Below, one piece after another: positions 1-9,099 of a stretch of 32,220 bases of DNA. Source of the DNA: Candidatus Hydrogenedentota bacterium (GTDB lineage Bacteria > Hydrogenedentota > Hydrogenedentia > Hydrogenedentales > SLHB01). Position numbers and translations under genes: made by a program. The stretch's first letter is position 1, and every line of letters starts with the position of its first letter. The stretch spans positions 1 through 32,220 of the forward strand of contig JACQVH010000212.1 of assembly GCA_016209895.1 (NCBI GenBank), given 5' to 3'. Under the pieces are notes generated by a model. That model saw nothing but the letters and a program-made list of their open reading frames with translations, was not told the DNA's origin and did not search any database.

Positions 1-2
1 AC

Positions 3-760
3 TTGCGAATCACACCCTACGGGCAATTTGAGAATTTGCCGGATTGGCTATTCTCGGTATTTGTAGGCGAAGAGAATTATGGGTGGAGTTTGCATTCGAC
101 CGAGGCCGGACCATACGTGGGCGAATATCAGCGGGTGACGCTTGACGTGTCGCAGTTTACCGATGGACAGACCCACCGGTTGCTATTCCAATCGTATTTC
201 AACGACGCCTGGATTGACATTGACGACGTGACCATTGTGGTGCACCCGCAACTGGTCCAGGACCCCAGTTTCGAGGCCGGTTACCCCAATCCTAACTGGA
301 CTTTCTTCTCCCATGATGCCACAGATGACGAGGGCTGCTCAGGTTATGAATATAGTGATATCAACCTAATTGACGAGGTGCCGGGCAACGCCCGCACTGG
401 ACAGCGCTATCTGCGACTTGGCGGAGACGGTCTAAGGTGTCCTTACGATCTCTACACTGCAGGCCAGGAAGTTCTCTTTCCGGCGGGCGGTTTAGCGGTG
501 CTCGAGTTCTACGTGCGAATCACGCCCTTCGGAGACTTCCCGATTTTGCCCGATTGGTTATTTTCTCTATTTGTCGGCGACGGAGGTTACGGGTGGAGCT
601 TGCATTCAACCGAGGTGGCACCGTACGTGGGCGAATATCAGCGGGTGACGCTTGACGTGTCGCAATTCGCCGATGGGCAAGCCCACCGGTTGCTTTTTCA
701 GTCTTATTTCCACGACGCCTGGATTGACATTGACGATGTGACCATTGTGGCCACGGGCGG
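3..760 (+). repeat. 510-bp-period tandem duplication inside the giant secreted protein
   Basis: The segment from base 6 recurs 510 bp (170 codons) later at base 516. The stretch at 115-153 is identical to that at 625-663, and the end of each unit (W-I-D-I-D-D-V-T-I-V) is also preserved. The first copy is cut by the window edge, so more copies may lie to the left. DNA-level identity indicates recent duplication or gene conversion. Confidence 0.85.
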
Positions 761-3700
761 GTGTTCACCATTGCCCCAGATCCTTTCGGTCGATCCCAGT
801 TCCGGGCCGATCGAGGGTGGCTACGTGGTAACCGTGAATGGGAGCGGATTCAGCCAGGGGCCCCCAGCGATCCTCTTTGGGAACATGCCCGTGCTCGACG
901 CGCAGGTGATATACGACAATCAAGTGGAGGTCCTGGTTCCTCCGGCCACAGAGCCGGGATGGGTGGATATCCAGGCAACGAACAATTGCGGGACCGCGAC
1001 GCTGTTTGAAGGTTTCTATTATGAAGAAGGAGGCGACGGGTGCGTCCCGCCGCCCGGTGCGACCCTTTCGGTTGATGAGGTTATCCCGAATTCCGGGCCC
1101 TTGGCCGGTGGAAATGAAGTTCTCATTACCGGTACTGGGCTGTCAGGTACGAATTTGCGCGTGTACTTCGGGAGCCACGAAGCCACCATCGTTCCCAAGA
1201 TCAGCAGCGACACCATAACCGTCATCGCACCGCCGGGTGACGGCTACGGCACGGTGGACGTCCGAGTTGAGCAAAGTGAGAACCCGGCCAACTACGGCAT
1301 TCTCTGTCAGGCTTACACTTACTCTTCCAGCACCGGCTGTCCTCCAGTTATTACGTCGCTCAATCCCGGCGCGGTGCTGCTTCAGGAAGCCGTTGAAATC
1401 ACGATACGGGGTATCGGCTTTTCACAGGCAATCTATGTTTATTTCAATGGGATTCCCGCTACCAGTGTCGAGGTGATATCTGATACGGAACTGACTGCGA
1501 CCACGCCCGCGTTTTACACGCCTGGCTCTATTGACGTTACGGTTGTGTCTTTGTGCGGAGAAGCCACGTCGCCGAATTCCTTGATCGTGGAAGGTTCTTC
1601 CCCGGACCAACCCTCGGTTTTCATCATGACGCCAATATCTCCTGTACGCGGGCTGGTCGGCCTCGAGTACATTGTCTGGGATGCCAATTTCGACCGTGTT
1701 TCACTGAACGTAAGTTGGAGCACGGACGGGGGTGTCGTTTTCCAGCCGGCGACTATGGGTTTTGGTGGCGATGGCCAGACTTTGCTTACTACCGCTCCGG
1801 ACGGGGTCCTACACACGTTCGCGTGGGATAGTCGGCATGATCTTGGCCTGCAACGGTTGGAGAACGTATTGATCCGCATGAGTGTGGAAGACACGCTATC
1901 TCAGAGCAATGAAGTTCTGACCGAGCCTTTTACCGTGGACAACCAGGCAGGTGGCGTGAGCGTCGTCGGAACCGTGAGGAATCAAGTTACCGCCCTACCA
2001 ATCGCAGATGTGTTGGTTGAATTGTTTGATCTCGAGGCTACCAAGAGCATCGGCATAACGAATACAGATGCCAGTGGCCGCTATGAGATTGCTGCCCCGG
2101 ATACGACGACGTTCCTTAGAATCGCTTTCAGTCGTTCCGGGTATGACTCGCGACAAGTTGCGGGATTCCGCGCGCCGAACACCGTAAACGTGAGTCTGAC
2201 GCCGAGCGGCCCGCAGCCCCCGACGGGCATTAACGCCGTTGCCGGGGCCGGTGTGGTGCTGTTGCGGTGGCGCCCTAACACCGAGCCGGACCTTCTGGGC
2301 TATAACGTCTATCGAGGGGACAATCTCAACGGTCCATTCTCGCGTCTTAATTCGGTTCCTGTGTCGGATACGCGCTACGAGGATACAACGGTCACGAACG
2401 GACTGGATTACTACTATGAATTGACTGCCGTGGATGCCGACGAGAACGAGAGTAGTCCGTCGTTGCTCGTACATGCGGTGTCTGGGCAGATCGTCGTCAC
2501 TACCCCCGACGTATCCGGCGGTCAGGGGGATGAAATCCGTATACCGATCAACGTGGCCAACGCCACGGGAATAGACCCGGCGGGTATAGATATTGATTTC
2601 CGTTACGACGCTGCGCTGGTCCATGTGGCCGGCATTCGCGTCGAGCGCACAGCCATTACCGCCCAAGTTTTCCCTCAAATAAATACCAACGAACCGGGCC
2701 GCATTCGCATTTCGGCCGTCGGTAGCGCCGATACGCTGCGCGGCGAGGGACATTTGTTTGATATCTACATGACGATCACAGAGGACGCGCCGTTGGAGCA
2801 GTGCGGCGCACTACGCTTCGCTGACGTGAAGTTCTACGATCCGACGCCCTCAAGCCTCAATACGGACTTCAGCGACCTGTCCCAATTGTGCGTCAATACT
2901 GCTTGCTTGGAAGGAGACCTCAATGGTGACGGCGAGGTGGACAGCGCGGACACGATTATCGCGCTGAAGATCGCGGTGGGGCTCGTTGTGCCGCAGGGCT
3001 GCCAATCGCAGGCCGGAGACCTTAACGGTGATGGGACTATTGATAGTGCGGATGCGCTTATGATTCAGCGCAAGGGCACAGGCTTGCCGTTGAACCCCGC
3101 GCAGCCTGGTCAGAAGACGGTTGGGCCAGACCTAGGCCTCATCGCGGTTCTGAAGGTAGGCGAGCCGATAACCGTCTCTCTGCCGACCGTAAACGCTGTC
3201 GCTGGCGGAACAGTGGATGTGCCTGTAATCATCAGCGACGCTACTGGACTCAGCGGCCTTGACCTGACCGTAGGTTTCCCGGCCGGGCTGGTCAGCGTCG
3301 AGACAGTATTACCGGGATTCCTGACCGTCGAGTTCAGCCAGAGTGTGAATTACGGCACCGGATTTGTGAATGTGAGCATGAGCAAAGCGTCGGCCCTGAG
3401 CAAGAGCCAGAAAGTCCTCGCGGGAACGCTTGCTGTGCTTCGGCTACGCATTGCCGCAACCGTGGCCGACGATACCGTCGTTCCGTTGACGCTAAGCGCG
3501 GTAGACCTTAAAGGCCAGTACGGCGACAGTTTCACGTGGTACACGCAAATCGTGAAGCAAGGGGGCGAAGTCACCGTCCAAGCGGCAGCGCCTGCGGGCG
3601 CGGTAGATGTTGATGCAAGCGGCTTTGTAGACGCCGTTGACGTGCAGTTGGTCATCAACGCCGCGCTCGGACTTCAAGTGCCCTACAACTGCGACGTGGA

Positions 3701-3770
3701 CAACACGGGAAGCGTAGACGCGGTAGACGTCCAGAAAACCATCAACGGGGCTCTCGGCTTGCCTGTGTGA
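3..3770 (+). CDS. Giant secreted multidomain protein, 3' part: TIG, FN3, cohesin-like and dockerin modules
   Basis: The frame is open at the left edge, so the N-terminus and any signal peptide lie outside; 1255 residues are visible. In order: two copies of a beta-sandwich-like module (about 1-79 and 170-249, nearly identical), three IPT/TIG domains (about 255-340, 353-440, 447-530, each with the S-G-P/G-G type opening), an Ig-like stretch (540-650), a carboxypeptidase-regulatory-like domain (654-735), an FN3 domain (736-825), a cohesin-like domain (830-965), a dockerin pair (968-1030, two D-L-N-G-D-G calcium loops), a second cohesin-like domain (1056-1195) and a terminal dockerin (1199-1255, V-D-A-V-D-V-Q twice). 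No enzyme motif is visible. I infer an extracellular adhesive or scaffold protein. Domain names come from sequence resemblance; the cohesin calls are the least certain. No transmembrane anchor follows the last dockerin. Confidence 0.85.
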   Translation: MRITPYGQFENLPDWLFSVFVGEENYGWSLHSTEAGPYVGEYQRVTLDVSQFTDGQTHRLLFQSYFNDAWIDIDDVTIVVHPQLVQDPSFEAGYPNPNWTFFSHDATDDEGCSGYEYSDINLIDEVPGNARTGQRYLRLGGDGLRCPYDLYTAGQEVLFPAGGLAVLEFYVRITPFGDFPILPDWLFSLFVGDGGYGWSLHSTEVAPYVGEYQRVTLDVSQFADGQAHRLLFQSYFHDAWIDIDDVTIVATGGCSPLPQILSVDPSSGPIEGGYVVTVNGSGFSQGPPAILFGNMPVLDAQVIYDNQVEVLVPPATEPGWVDIQATNNCGTATLFEGFYYEEGGDGCVPPPGATLSVDEVIPNSGPLAGGNEVLITGTGLSGTNLRVYFGSHEATIVPKISSDTITVIAPPGDGYGTVDVRVEQSENPANYGILCQAYTYSSSTGCPPVITSLNPGAVLLQEAVEITIRGIGFSQAIYVYFNGIPATSVEVISDTELTATTPAFYTPGSIDVTVVSLCGEATSPNSLIVEGSSPDQPSVFIMTPISPVRGLVGLEYIVWDANFDRVSLNVSWSTDGGVVFQPATMGFGGDGQTLLTTAPDGVLHTFAWDSRHDLGLQRLENVLIRMSVEDTLSQSNEVLTEPFTVDNQAGGVSVVGTVRNQVTALPIADVLVELFDLEATKSIGITNTDASGRYEIAAPDTTTFLRIAFSRSGYDSRQVAGFRAPNTVNVSLTPSGPQPPTGINAVAGAGVVLLRWRPNTEPDLLGYNVYRGDNLNGPFSRLNSVPVSDTRYEDTTVTNGLDYYYELTAVDADENESSPSLLVHAVSGQIVVTTPDVSGGQGDEIRIPINVANATGIDPAGIDIDFRYDAALVHVAGIRVERTAITAQVFPQINTNEPGRIRISAVGSADTLRGEGHLFDIYMTITEDAPLEQCGALRFADVKFYDPTPSSLNTDFSDLSQLCVNTACLEGDLNGDGEVDSADTIIALKIAVGLVVPQGCQSQAGDLNGDGTIDSADALMIQRKGTGLPLNPAQPGQKTVGPDLGLIAVLKVGEPITVSLPTVNAVAGGTVDVPVIISDATGLSGLDLTVGFPAGLVSVETVLPGFLTVEFSQSVNYGTGFVNVSMSKASALSKSQKVLAGTLAVLRLRIAATVADDTVVPLTLSAVDLKGQYGDSFTWYTQIVKQGGEVTVQAAAPAGAVDVDASGFVDAVDVQLVINAALGLQVPYNCDVDNTGSVDAVDVQKTINGALGLPV

Positions 3771-3961
3771 CACTGCCGGTTAGAGCCGTTTCGTCGCTGA
3801 GCTTTGCCGCGCGGGAGTGGGTGAGATTCCTGTTCCGGTTCTTCCTTTTCCCTCACTCTTAGGGTCCGACACGGTCTGTCGCTTTTCCATGTACCGCGGC
3901 CCTTAAGGCGATTCTGCGCTGAGTGGTAAAACTCAGTTCGTCGCATGGGTACCCGAGGGGG

Positions 3962-3991
3962 TTGAGAATACATCCGATGAGCCGATATGAT
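3962..3991 (+). promoter_or_regulatory. Candidate sigma70-type promoter of the acyl-CoA operon
   Basis: TTGAGA at 3962-3967 and TATGAT at 3986-3991 are separated by 18 bp, both close to consensus. The site lies in the 355-bp gap before the acyl-CoA dehydrogenase, about 70 bp before a leader mini-ORF and about 130 bp before the main start codon. The rest of the gap holds one small hairpin (CTGAGT/ACTCAG, 3919-3936) and no convincing terminator for the upstream gene. This is a pattern match only. Confidence 0.4.
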
Positions 3992-4066
3992 GGTCTTCCA
4001 TATGCCGTGAGTTTGGCAACGGGCGCTTCATTTGTTGCGGTCCGCCGGATCTGAGGAGGAACGCCA

Positions 4067-4114
4067 ATGCGAATCTACTGGGACGTAATGCTGCGAGGGA
4101 GAGTTCTCGTATAA
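4067..4114 (+). CDS. Candidate 15-residue leader peptide ORF
   Basis: The ORF encodes MRIYWDVMLRGRVLV and stops at TAA. It has the strongest ribosome-binding site in this region: GAGGAGGA at 4053-4060, six bases before ATG. The stop lies 11 bp before the acyl-CoA dehydrogenase ATG, whose own site (GAGGAG, 4117-4122) is only 3 bp from its start. The arrangement fits a leader peptide whose translation couples to or regulates the operon. Six of 15 residues are Val, Leu or Ile, but there is no run as in classic attenuators. A chance ORF cannot be excluded. Confidence 0.35.
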   Translation: MRIYWDVMLRGRVLV

Positions 4115-4125
4115 GTGAGGAGACC

Positions 4126-5901
4126 ATGAGTACATCCGCATCGCTGCAAGAAAAACAAATCCGCATGGCGGAGGAACTCCTATTTTCGGGGAAACGCTTG
4201 CCCAGTTTTGTCAAGGCGCTGTATTTCGGAGTCTTCGATGCCCAGCGGGTCTTTCCCTATCCGAAAGTTTCCGCTCAGGAGCAAACGCGAGTGGACGACT
4301 TTCTCGTCAAACTCAACGAATTCTGCGACGCCCACTTGGACCCCGCGTGGATTGATCGGAACGCGCAGATCCCCCGGAGCGTGATTGATGGACTGGCGAA
4401 GTTGGGTGTGTTGGGCTGCACCATTGCTCCGGAACATGGCGGTTTGGGCATCACCCAATACGGCTACTGCAAGATGGTCGAGACCGTGGCCCGGCGGTGC
4501 GCCTCGACGGCCTTGTTCATCAACGTGCACCAAAGTATTGGACTGAAGGCGTTACTGCTCTTCGGCACCGACGAACAGCGTCGTCGCTGGCTACCGCCGT
4601 TGGCGCGCGGTGAATACCTCGCAGCGTTTGCGCTGACCGAGCCGAACGCCGGGTCCGACGCGGCGGGCGTCCAAACCCGCGCCGTGTACGATCCGGACAG
4701 GAACGTGTACCGGATCACTGGCGAAAAACAATGGATCACGAACGGAAGCATTGCCCAAGTGCTCACGGTCATGGCCCAGACCACGGTGGATACACCGGAA
4801 GGACCGCAAGACAAGATCACCGCCTTTCTCGTTACGCCGGACATGCCCGGATTCAAAGTCACGGCGGCGGCGTTGGAAAAAGTGAGTACCCGGGGCACCG
4901 TGACCAGCAAACTGGCGTTCGAAAACATGGAAGTGCCCGCCGCGAATATCCTGGGACCGCTGGGCGGCGGCTTGAAAGTGGCGTTAACGGTGCTCGATTT
5001 TGGTCGCACCACGTTCGGCGCCAACTGCACCGGTGTGGCCAAAGAACTCCTGGAACGCGGCATCGAACATGCGAAGACGCGTCATCAATTCGGCCGACCG
5101 TTGGCCTCATTCGCACTCGTGAAGAAAAAGATCGCGACGATGGCGGCCCTAGCCTACGCCATGGATGCCACCACTTACCTCACCGCAGGCCTCTTAGACC
5201 GTGGCGAAGAAGATTTCATGCTCGAAACCGCCATTCTCAAGGTGTTCACGAGCGAGGCGCTTTGGTCCATCGTCTACGATACGATGCAGATTTTCGGTGG
5301 CCGCGCCTTCTTCACCGACGCCCCCTACGAACGGATCATGCGCGACGCTAGGCTGAACATGATCGGGGAGGGATCGAACGACGTCCTCCGCGCCTTCATT
5401 GGCGTCGTCGGTTTGCGCGATCCCGGGATGCGTCTGAAAGACATCAAGGATTCGGTGCGCAGTCCGCTTGCCGGCGCCGCCAGCTTGTTGGGCTTCGGCA
5501 AGGACAACCTGAGTCGCCTGCTGGGCCGCCCGGAAGTGCCGGTGCAGTCTTCACGGCTGGCCGAAGACGCCCGCCGTTTGTCCGACGCTGTAAAACAATT
5601 CGGGTTTACCATTACCCGGGCTTTGGTTCGCTATCGGGAAGCGATCATCGAACGTCAAATGGTGCTGGACCGTATCGCAACCGCAGCGATTGCCATTCAC
5701 ACCGCGAGCGCCGTCGTGAGCAAGCTGGACTCGGAATTGTCGGGCTCGAATGGGAAGAGCGAGGCGGTAGAGAAAAATCTGGCTGCCGGGAAGCTGTATT
5801 GCGCGCAGGCGTTCGATGCGATCCAGAAGGCGCTGGCTGCCGTTCTCGACAATGACGATGCGACTATCGAGGCCGTGTCCGACCGGATAACGGGGATGTA
5901 G
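4126..5901 (+). CDS. Acyl-CoA dehydrogenase, VLCAD/ACAD9-like
   Basis: This 591-residue FAD enzyme should catalyse alpha,beta-dehydrogenation of an acyl-CoA, passing electrons to ETF. The conserved T-E-P-N-A-G-S-D segment (about 170-178) binds flavin/substrate, and I-G-E-G-S-N-D-V-L-R contains the expected catalytic base Glu415. About 170 residues follow the catalytic core. This extension and the G-S-N-D-V-L-R form match the VLCAD/ACAD9 group (about 600 residues) rather than the 380-residue short-chain enzymes. There is no signal peptide, so it is cytoplasmic. It opens the operon and is followed after 30 bp by the carboxylase beta subunit, which suggests it handles the first oxidation of a long or branched acyl-CoA. 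Chain-length preference is inference. Confidence 0.93.
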   Translation: MSTSASLQEKQIRMAEELLFSGKRLPSFVKALYFGVFDAQRVFPYPKVSAQEQTRVDDFLVKLNEFCDAHLDPAWIDRNAQIPRSVIDGLAKLGVLGCTIAPEHGGLGITQYGYCKMVETVARRCASTALFINVHQSIGLKALLLFGTDEQRRRWLPPLARGEYLAAFALTEPNAGSDAAGVQTRAVYDPDRNVYRITGEKQWITNGSIAQVLTVMAQTTVDTPEGPQDKITAFLVTPDMPGFKVTAAALEKVSTRGTVTSKLAFENMEVPAANILGPLGGGLKVALTVLDFGRTTFGANCTGVAKELLERGIEHAKTRHQFGRPLASFALVKKKIATMAALAYAMDATTYLTAGLLDRGEEDFMLETAILKVFTSEALWSIVYDTMQIFGGRAFFTDAPYERIMRDARLNMIGEGSNDVLRAFIGVVGLRDPGMRLKDIKDSVRSPLAGAASLLGFGKDNLSRLLGRPEVPVQSSRLAEDARRLSDAVKQFGFTITRALVRYREAIIERQMVLDRIATAAIAIHTASAVVSKLDSELSGSNGKSEAVEKNLAAGKLYCAQAFDAIQKALAAVLDNDDATIEAVSDRITGM

Positions 5902-5903
5902 CC

Positions 5904-5917
5904 TCAGGTATACCTGA
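5904..5917. repeat. Perfect 14-bp palindrome in an operon gap
   Basis: TCAGGTATACCTGA is fully self-complementary and fills half of the 30-bp gap between the acyl-CoA dehydrogenase and carboxylase genes. There is no T run, so it is not a standard terminator. It could be an operator or simply an RNA hairpin near the start of the next gene, which lacks a clear Shine-Dalgarno site. Confidence 0.6.
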
Positions 5918-5931
5918 CGCCCACTCCACGA

Positions 5932-7554
5932 ATGAGTCAAAACCCGGCTGCGAAGTCTCACACTCTCCGTTCTCTGACGGAAGAGTTCTGCGCGCAAGAA
6001 GGAGCCCTTCGCGAGGGCGGTGGTCCGGCGGGGCGGGAACGACAGCGCCGGCTCGGACGGCTCACCGCGCGCGAGCGCGTTGCGCGGCTACTGGACGCGA
6101 GAGCGGAGTTCCTCGAATTGGGTCTCTGGGCCGCCTACCAGATGTATCCCGAAGCCGGGGACGTCCCGGCGGCAGGCGTGGTGGCCGGGATCGGTCCGGT
6201 GTGTGATCGCCAGTGCATGATCGTGGCTAACGACGCGACCGTGAAAGCCGGCGCGTTTTTTCCTCAGACGGTCAAGAAACTGCTTCGCGCCCAGCGCATT
6301 GCCTTCGAATGCGCTCTGCCTGTGCTCTATTTGGTCGATTCCGCGGGCGTGTATCTGCCCATGCAGGACGAGATCTTTCCGGACGAGGACGACTTCGGGC
6401 GAATCTTCCGAAACAACGCAGTGCTTTCCGCGGCCGGCATCCCGCAGTACGCGGCGATCATGGGAAATTGCATCGCGGGTGGTGCCTACCTTCCCGTCCT
6501 TTGCGATAAATTACTGATGACGGAAGGCAGCGGCCTCTACTTGGCCGGGCCGGCGCTGGTGAAGGCCGCAATTGGTCAGGCTTCCGACCCCGAAGAATTG
6601 GGTGGCGCCAGGATGCACGCGGCGGTGAGCGGCACGATAGACTTCCGCGAACCGGACGACGAAGCGTGTCTGGCCCGCCTTCGAACTTTGGTGGACCTGC
6701 TTCTCCCCGACAGTCCAGCGTCAGACCGCCACTCGGCAACGCCGCCGGAATTCGAGCCTGAAAGCGTATACAACGTGGTCAGCGCGGATGGACGCAAGGA
6801 GTACGACGTGCGCGATCTGCTGGCTTGTATCGTGGATTCCGGCTCGATGCAGGAGTACAAGGCGGAGTACGGGCAAACTCTGGTGGCCGTCTTTGCCCGG
6901 CTGGGCGGCCACGCCGTCGGGATTGTGGCCAACCAGCGGAAGCGGTGCGAGTCGGCCGCCGAGGGCATCCAAATCGGCGGAGTCCTATACGCCGATAGCG
7001 CCGACAAAGCCGCCCGGTTCGTGATGGATTGTAACCAGACCGGCCTGCCCATCGTTTTCTTCCAGGATGTTGTGGGGTTTATGGTTGGACGCACTGCGGA
7101 ACAATCGGGAATCATCAAGAACGGCGCGAAGCTCGTGAACGCCGTGAGCAATTCGATCGTGCCGAAAATCACTATCGTGGTGGGGAATTCGTTTGGCGCA
7201 GGCAATTATGCTCTTTGCGGCAAGGCCTATGATCCACGATTCATTTTTGCTTGGCCGAATGCGCGCTACGCGGTGATGGGCGCGGATCAAGCTTCTCAGA
7301 CGATTTTCGACATTCAGAAGCGGGCGGCCGGTCGTTCCACGAAGGAATCGAATAACGACGATCTGGAGCAACTCCGCGAACGAGTGAAGGCTGACTATCA
7401 GGAACAAATGGACATCCGCTATGGCGCGGCCCGCGGCTGGGTGGATGCCATCATCGCACCAGACAAGACACGGGACGTCCTTATCAATGTACTCAATCTG
7501 GTTAAGCGGAAGCGCCCGGAGGCGCGATTCCACACCGGAGTACTGCAAGTATAA
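5932..7554 (+). CDS. Acyl-CoA carboxylase carboxyltransferase (beta) subunit, MCC/geranyl-CoA type
   Basis: 540 residues of the biotin-dependent carboxyltransferase family. Two crotonase-fold halves are visible: N-terminal with G-N-C-I-A-G-G-A-Y-L-P (about 178-188) and C-terminal with N-S-F-G-A-G-N-Y-A-L-C-G (about 418-429) followed by W-P-N-A-R. These loops form the oxyanion holes of methylcrotonyl-, geranyl- and propionyl-CoA carboxylases. It would move the carboxyl group from biotin to an acyl-CoA. The partner biotin carboxylase/BCCP subunit is not in the window: I find no biotinyl M-K-M site. Neighbouring AtuA genes favour a methyl-branched enoyl-CoA substrate (AtuC/LiuB-like), but propionyl-CoA cannot be excluded. 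The start at 5932 has no clear ribosome-binding site and may rely on coupling. Confidence 0.93.
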   Translation: MSQNPAAKSHTLRSLTEEFCAQEGALREGGGPAGRERQRRLGRLTARERVARLLDARAEFLELGLWAAYQMYPEAGDVPAAGVVAGIGPVCDRQCMIVANDATVKAGAFFPQTVKKLLRAQRIAFECALPVLYLVDSAGVYLPMQDEIFPDEDDFGRIFRNNAVLSAAGIPQYAAIMGNCIAGGAYLPVLCDKLLMTEGSGLYLAGPALVKAAIGQASDPEELGGARMHAAVSGTIDFREPDDEACLARLRTLVDLLLPDSPASDRHSATPPEFEPESVYNVVSADGRKEYDVRDLLACIVDSGSMQEYKAEYGQTLVAVFARLGGHAVGIVANQRKRCESAAEGIQIGGVLYADSADKAARFVMDCNQTGLPIVFFQDVVGFMVGRTAEQSGIIKNGAKLVNAVSNSIVPKITIVVGNSFGAGNYALCGKAYDPRFIFAWPNARYAVMGADQASQTIFDIQKRAAGRSTKESNNDDLEQLRERVKADYQEQMDIRYGAARGWVDAIIAPDKTRDVLINVLNLVKRKRPEARFHTGVLQV

Positions 7555-7555
7555 A

Positions 7556-7604
7556 GGAACGAGCAAGAAGTACCGAGTAACTGGTCACTGACCACTGGTC
7601 ACTA
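7556..7604 (+). repeat. Degenerate 7-bp tandem array before the AtuA gene
   Basis: Seven consecutive heptamers read GGAACGA, GCAAGAA, GTACCGA, GTAACTG, GTCACTG, ACCACTG, GTCACTA. They fill the gap between the carboxyltransferase stop and the AtuA start at 7610. The array leaves no Shine-Dalgarno site before that ATG. The last five units share polarity and order with the array at 10597-10659. Confidence 0.65.
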
Positions 7605-7609
7605 GCAGA

Positions 7610-8971
7610 ATGTTAAGAGTCGCCAATGTGCAAGGCTTCTGGGGCGACAGCATGGACGCGCCTGCTCGCACGGTGCGTCGGCAGCCGAACCTCGACTATA
7701 TGACGCTCGACTATCTGGCTGAAGTTTCCATGTCCATCTTGGCCGTCCAGCGCGAGCGAGACCCGAACGCCGGATACGCGCGGGATTTCGTGGACGTGGT
7801 AAAATCGCTGATTCCGGCCTGGCAAAGCGGGGCGAAGGTCAAGGTCATCAGTAGCGCCGGCGGGTTGAATCCGAACGGTTGTGCCCAAGCCTGCATCCAA
7901 GCGCTGCAAGAAGGCGGTTGCACCGGCATGAAAGTGGGGGTTGTTTCCGGGGATGACATCGTTTCGCTCGTCCGAAGCGACTTCACCGAAAATCCCACCG
8001 CCGACTACCCGAATCTCGAAGACGGAGCCTCGATCCGCACCGTACTGGACCGCCTCGTCACGGCCAATGCGTACTTCGGCGCGGCGCCAATCGTGGAGGC
8101 CTTGCGTATGGGCGCGAATATCGTGGTCACCGGTCGCGTCGCAGACCCGAGCCTGACCGTCGCACCTACTGTGTTCCACTACGGCTGGGACTGGACCGAC
8201 TACGACTGTCTCGCCGGTGCCGTGGTGGCCGGACATCTCATCGAATGCGGTGCGCAAATTACCGGAGGCATCTCAACCGAGTGGTTGGATGTTTCCGATC
8301 CCGCAAACATGGGCTATCCTATAGCCGAGATGCACGAAGACGGCTCTTGTGTCATCACTAAGCCCGAAGGCACCGGCGGCGTGGTCAATGAACGTACTGT
8401 GAAGGAGCAACTGCTTTACGAAATCGGCGACCCCGCGAAATACATTACGCCCGACGCTACGGCATCGCTCTTCTCGCTCGAGGTTCGGGAAGAGGCCCCG
8501 AATCGCGTGCGCGTCTCCGGAGCGCGAGGCATCGCCCCGCCGCACACGTACAAAGTCAGTGCGACGTATCGCGATGGTTTTTGGGCGCAAGGTCAGATTA
8601 CGGTCTTCGGCCGCGACGCCGTAGCCAAGGCCAATCGGTGCGGTGCGGTGATCTTCGAACGGGTGCGCCAAGCCGGCTACGACCTGCAGCGCACGTCCGT
8701 CGAATGCTTGGGCAGTGGCGCTTGTGCGCCCGGGATCGTGCCGGAACCGCGGGACGGCCTGGAGACGGTCCTGCGAATCAGCGCGGCCGACACCAGGCGC
8801 GAGGCCGTCGAGCGATTTACCAAAGAAATCGCTCCCCTCGTGACCAACGGTCCCCAAGGCGTGACCGGATACGCCGCCGGGCGACCGCTCGTGCATCCCG
8901 TATTCGGTTACTGGCCGTGTCTCATAGACAAGTCCCGCGTTCAACCCCGCGTCAACATATACGATGTGTGA
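7610..8971 (+). CDS. AtuA-family protein, DUF1446 N-terminal part
   Basis: This 453-residue protein matches the large domain of AtuA (DUF1446), needed for acyclic terpene/citronellol use in Pseudomonas; its exact reaction is unknown. Visible family features are G-F-W-G-D-S near the N-terminus, S-S-A-G-G-L-N-P (about 81-88), G-R-V-A-D-P-S-L (about 175-182) and G-A-Q-I-T-G-G. Pseudomonas AtuA is about 600 residues and includes a C-terminal ferredoxin-fold-like domain. Here the protein stops after the DUF1446 part, and that domain is encoded separately 128 bp downstream. Cytoplasmic. It sits between the carboxylase and the hydratase, as expected for a role on carboxylated or hydroxylated branched acyl-CoA. 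The ATG at 7610 lacks a clear ribosome-binding site and directly follows a heptamer array. Confidence 0.9.
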   Translation: MLRVANVQGFWGDSMDAPARTVRRQPNLDYMTLDYLAEVSMSILAVQRERDPNAGYARDFVDVVKSLIPAWQSGAKVKVISSAGGLNPNGCAQACIQALQEGGCTGMKVGVVSGDDIVSLVRSDFTENPTADYPNLEDGASIRTVLDRLVTANAYFGAAPIVEALRMGANIVVTGRVADPSLTVAPTVFHYGWDWTDYDCLAGAVVAGHLIECGAQITGGISTEWLDVSDPANMGYPIAEMHEDGSCVITKPEGTGGVVNERTVKEQLLYEIGDPAKYITPDATASLFSLEVREEAPNRVRVSGARGIAPPHTYKVSATYRDGFWAQGQITVFGRDAVAKANRCGAVIFERVRQAGYDLQRTSVECLGSGACAPGIVPEPRDGLETVLRISAADTRREAVERFTKEIAPLVTNGPQGVTGYAAGRPLVHPVFGYWPCLIDKSRVQPRVNIYDV

Positions 8972-9054
8972 AGTCAGCGCTTTGCAACCAACGTCTATTC
9001 CGAGACATTGCGGCGGTAGTTTTGAGAGACTGCTGCGAGCTTGGTCCCGCTTCA

Positions 9055-9072
9055 AAGGGGGATTAGGGGGAT
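9055..9072 (+). repeat. G-rich 9-bp direct repeat in an operon gap
   Basis: Two units, AGGGGGATT and AGGGGGAT, lie in the 128-bp gap between the two AtuA-part genes. G-tract motifs of this kind occur dispersed in many genomes. No promoter or terminator is evident in the gap. Confidence 0.4.
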
Positions 9073-9099
9073 GTTGACTACAAGAATGGAAGACGGTCA

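Noticed and set aside
1995-2753. A 252-codon minus-strand frame inside the giant secreted protein
   Set aside because: The plus-strand frame codes for recognisable FN3 and cohesin-like domains; the antisense product has no features.
3919-3936. CTGAGT/ACTCAG hairpin after the giant secreted protein as a terminator
   Set aside because: The stem is only 6 bp, lies 150 bp after the stop and has no T run.
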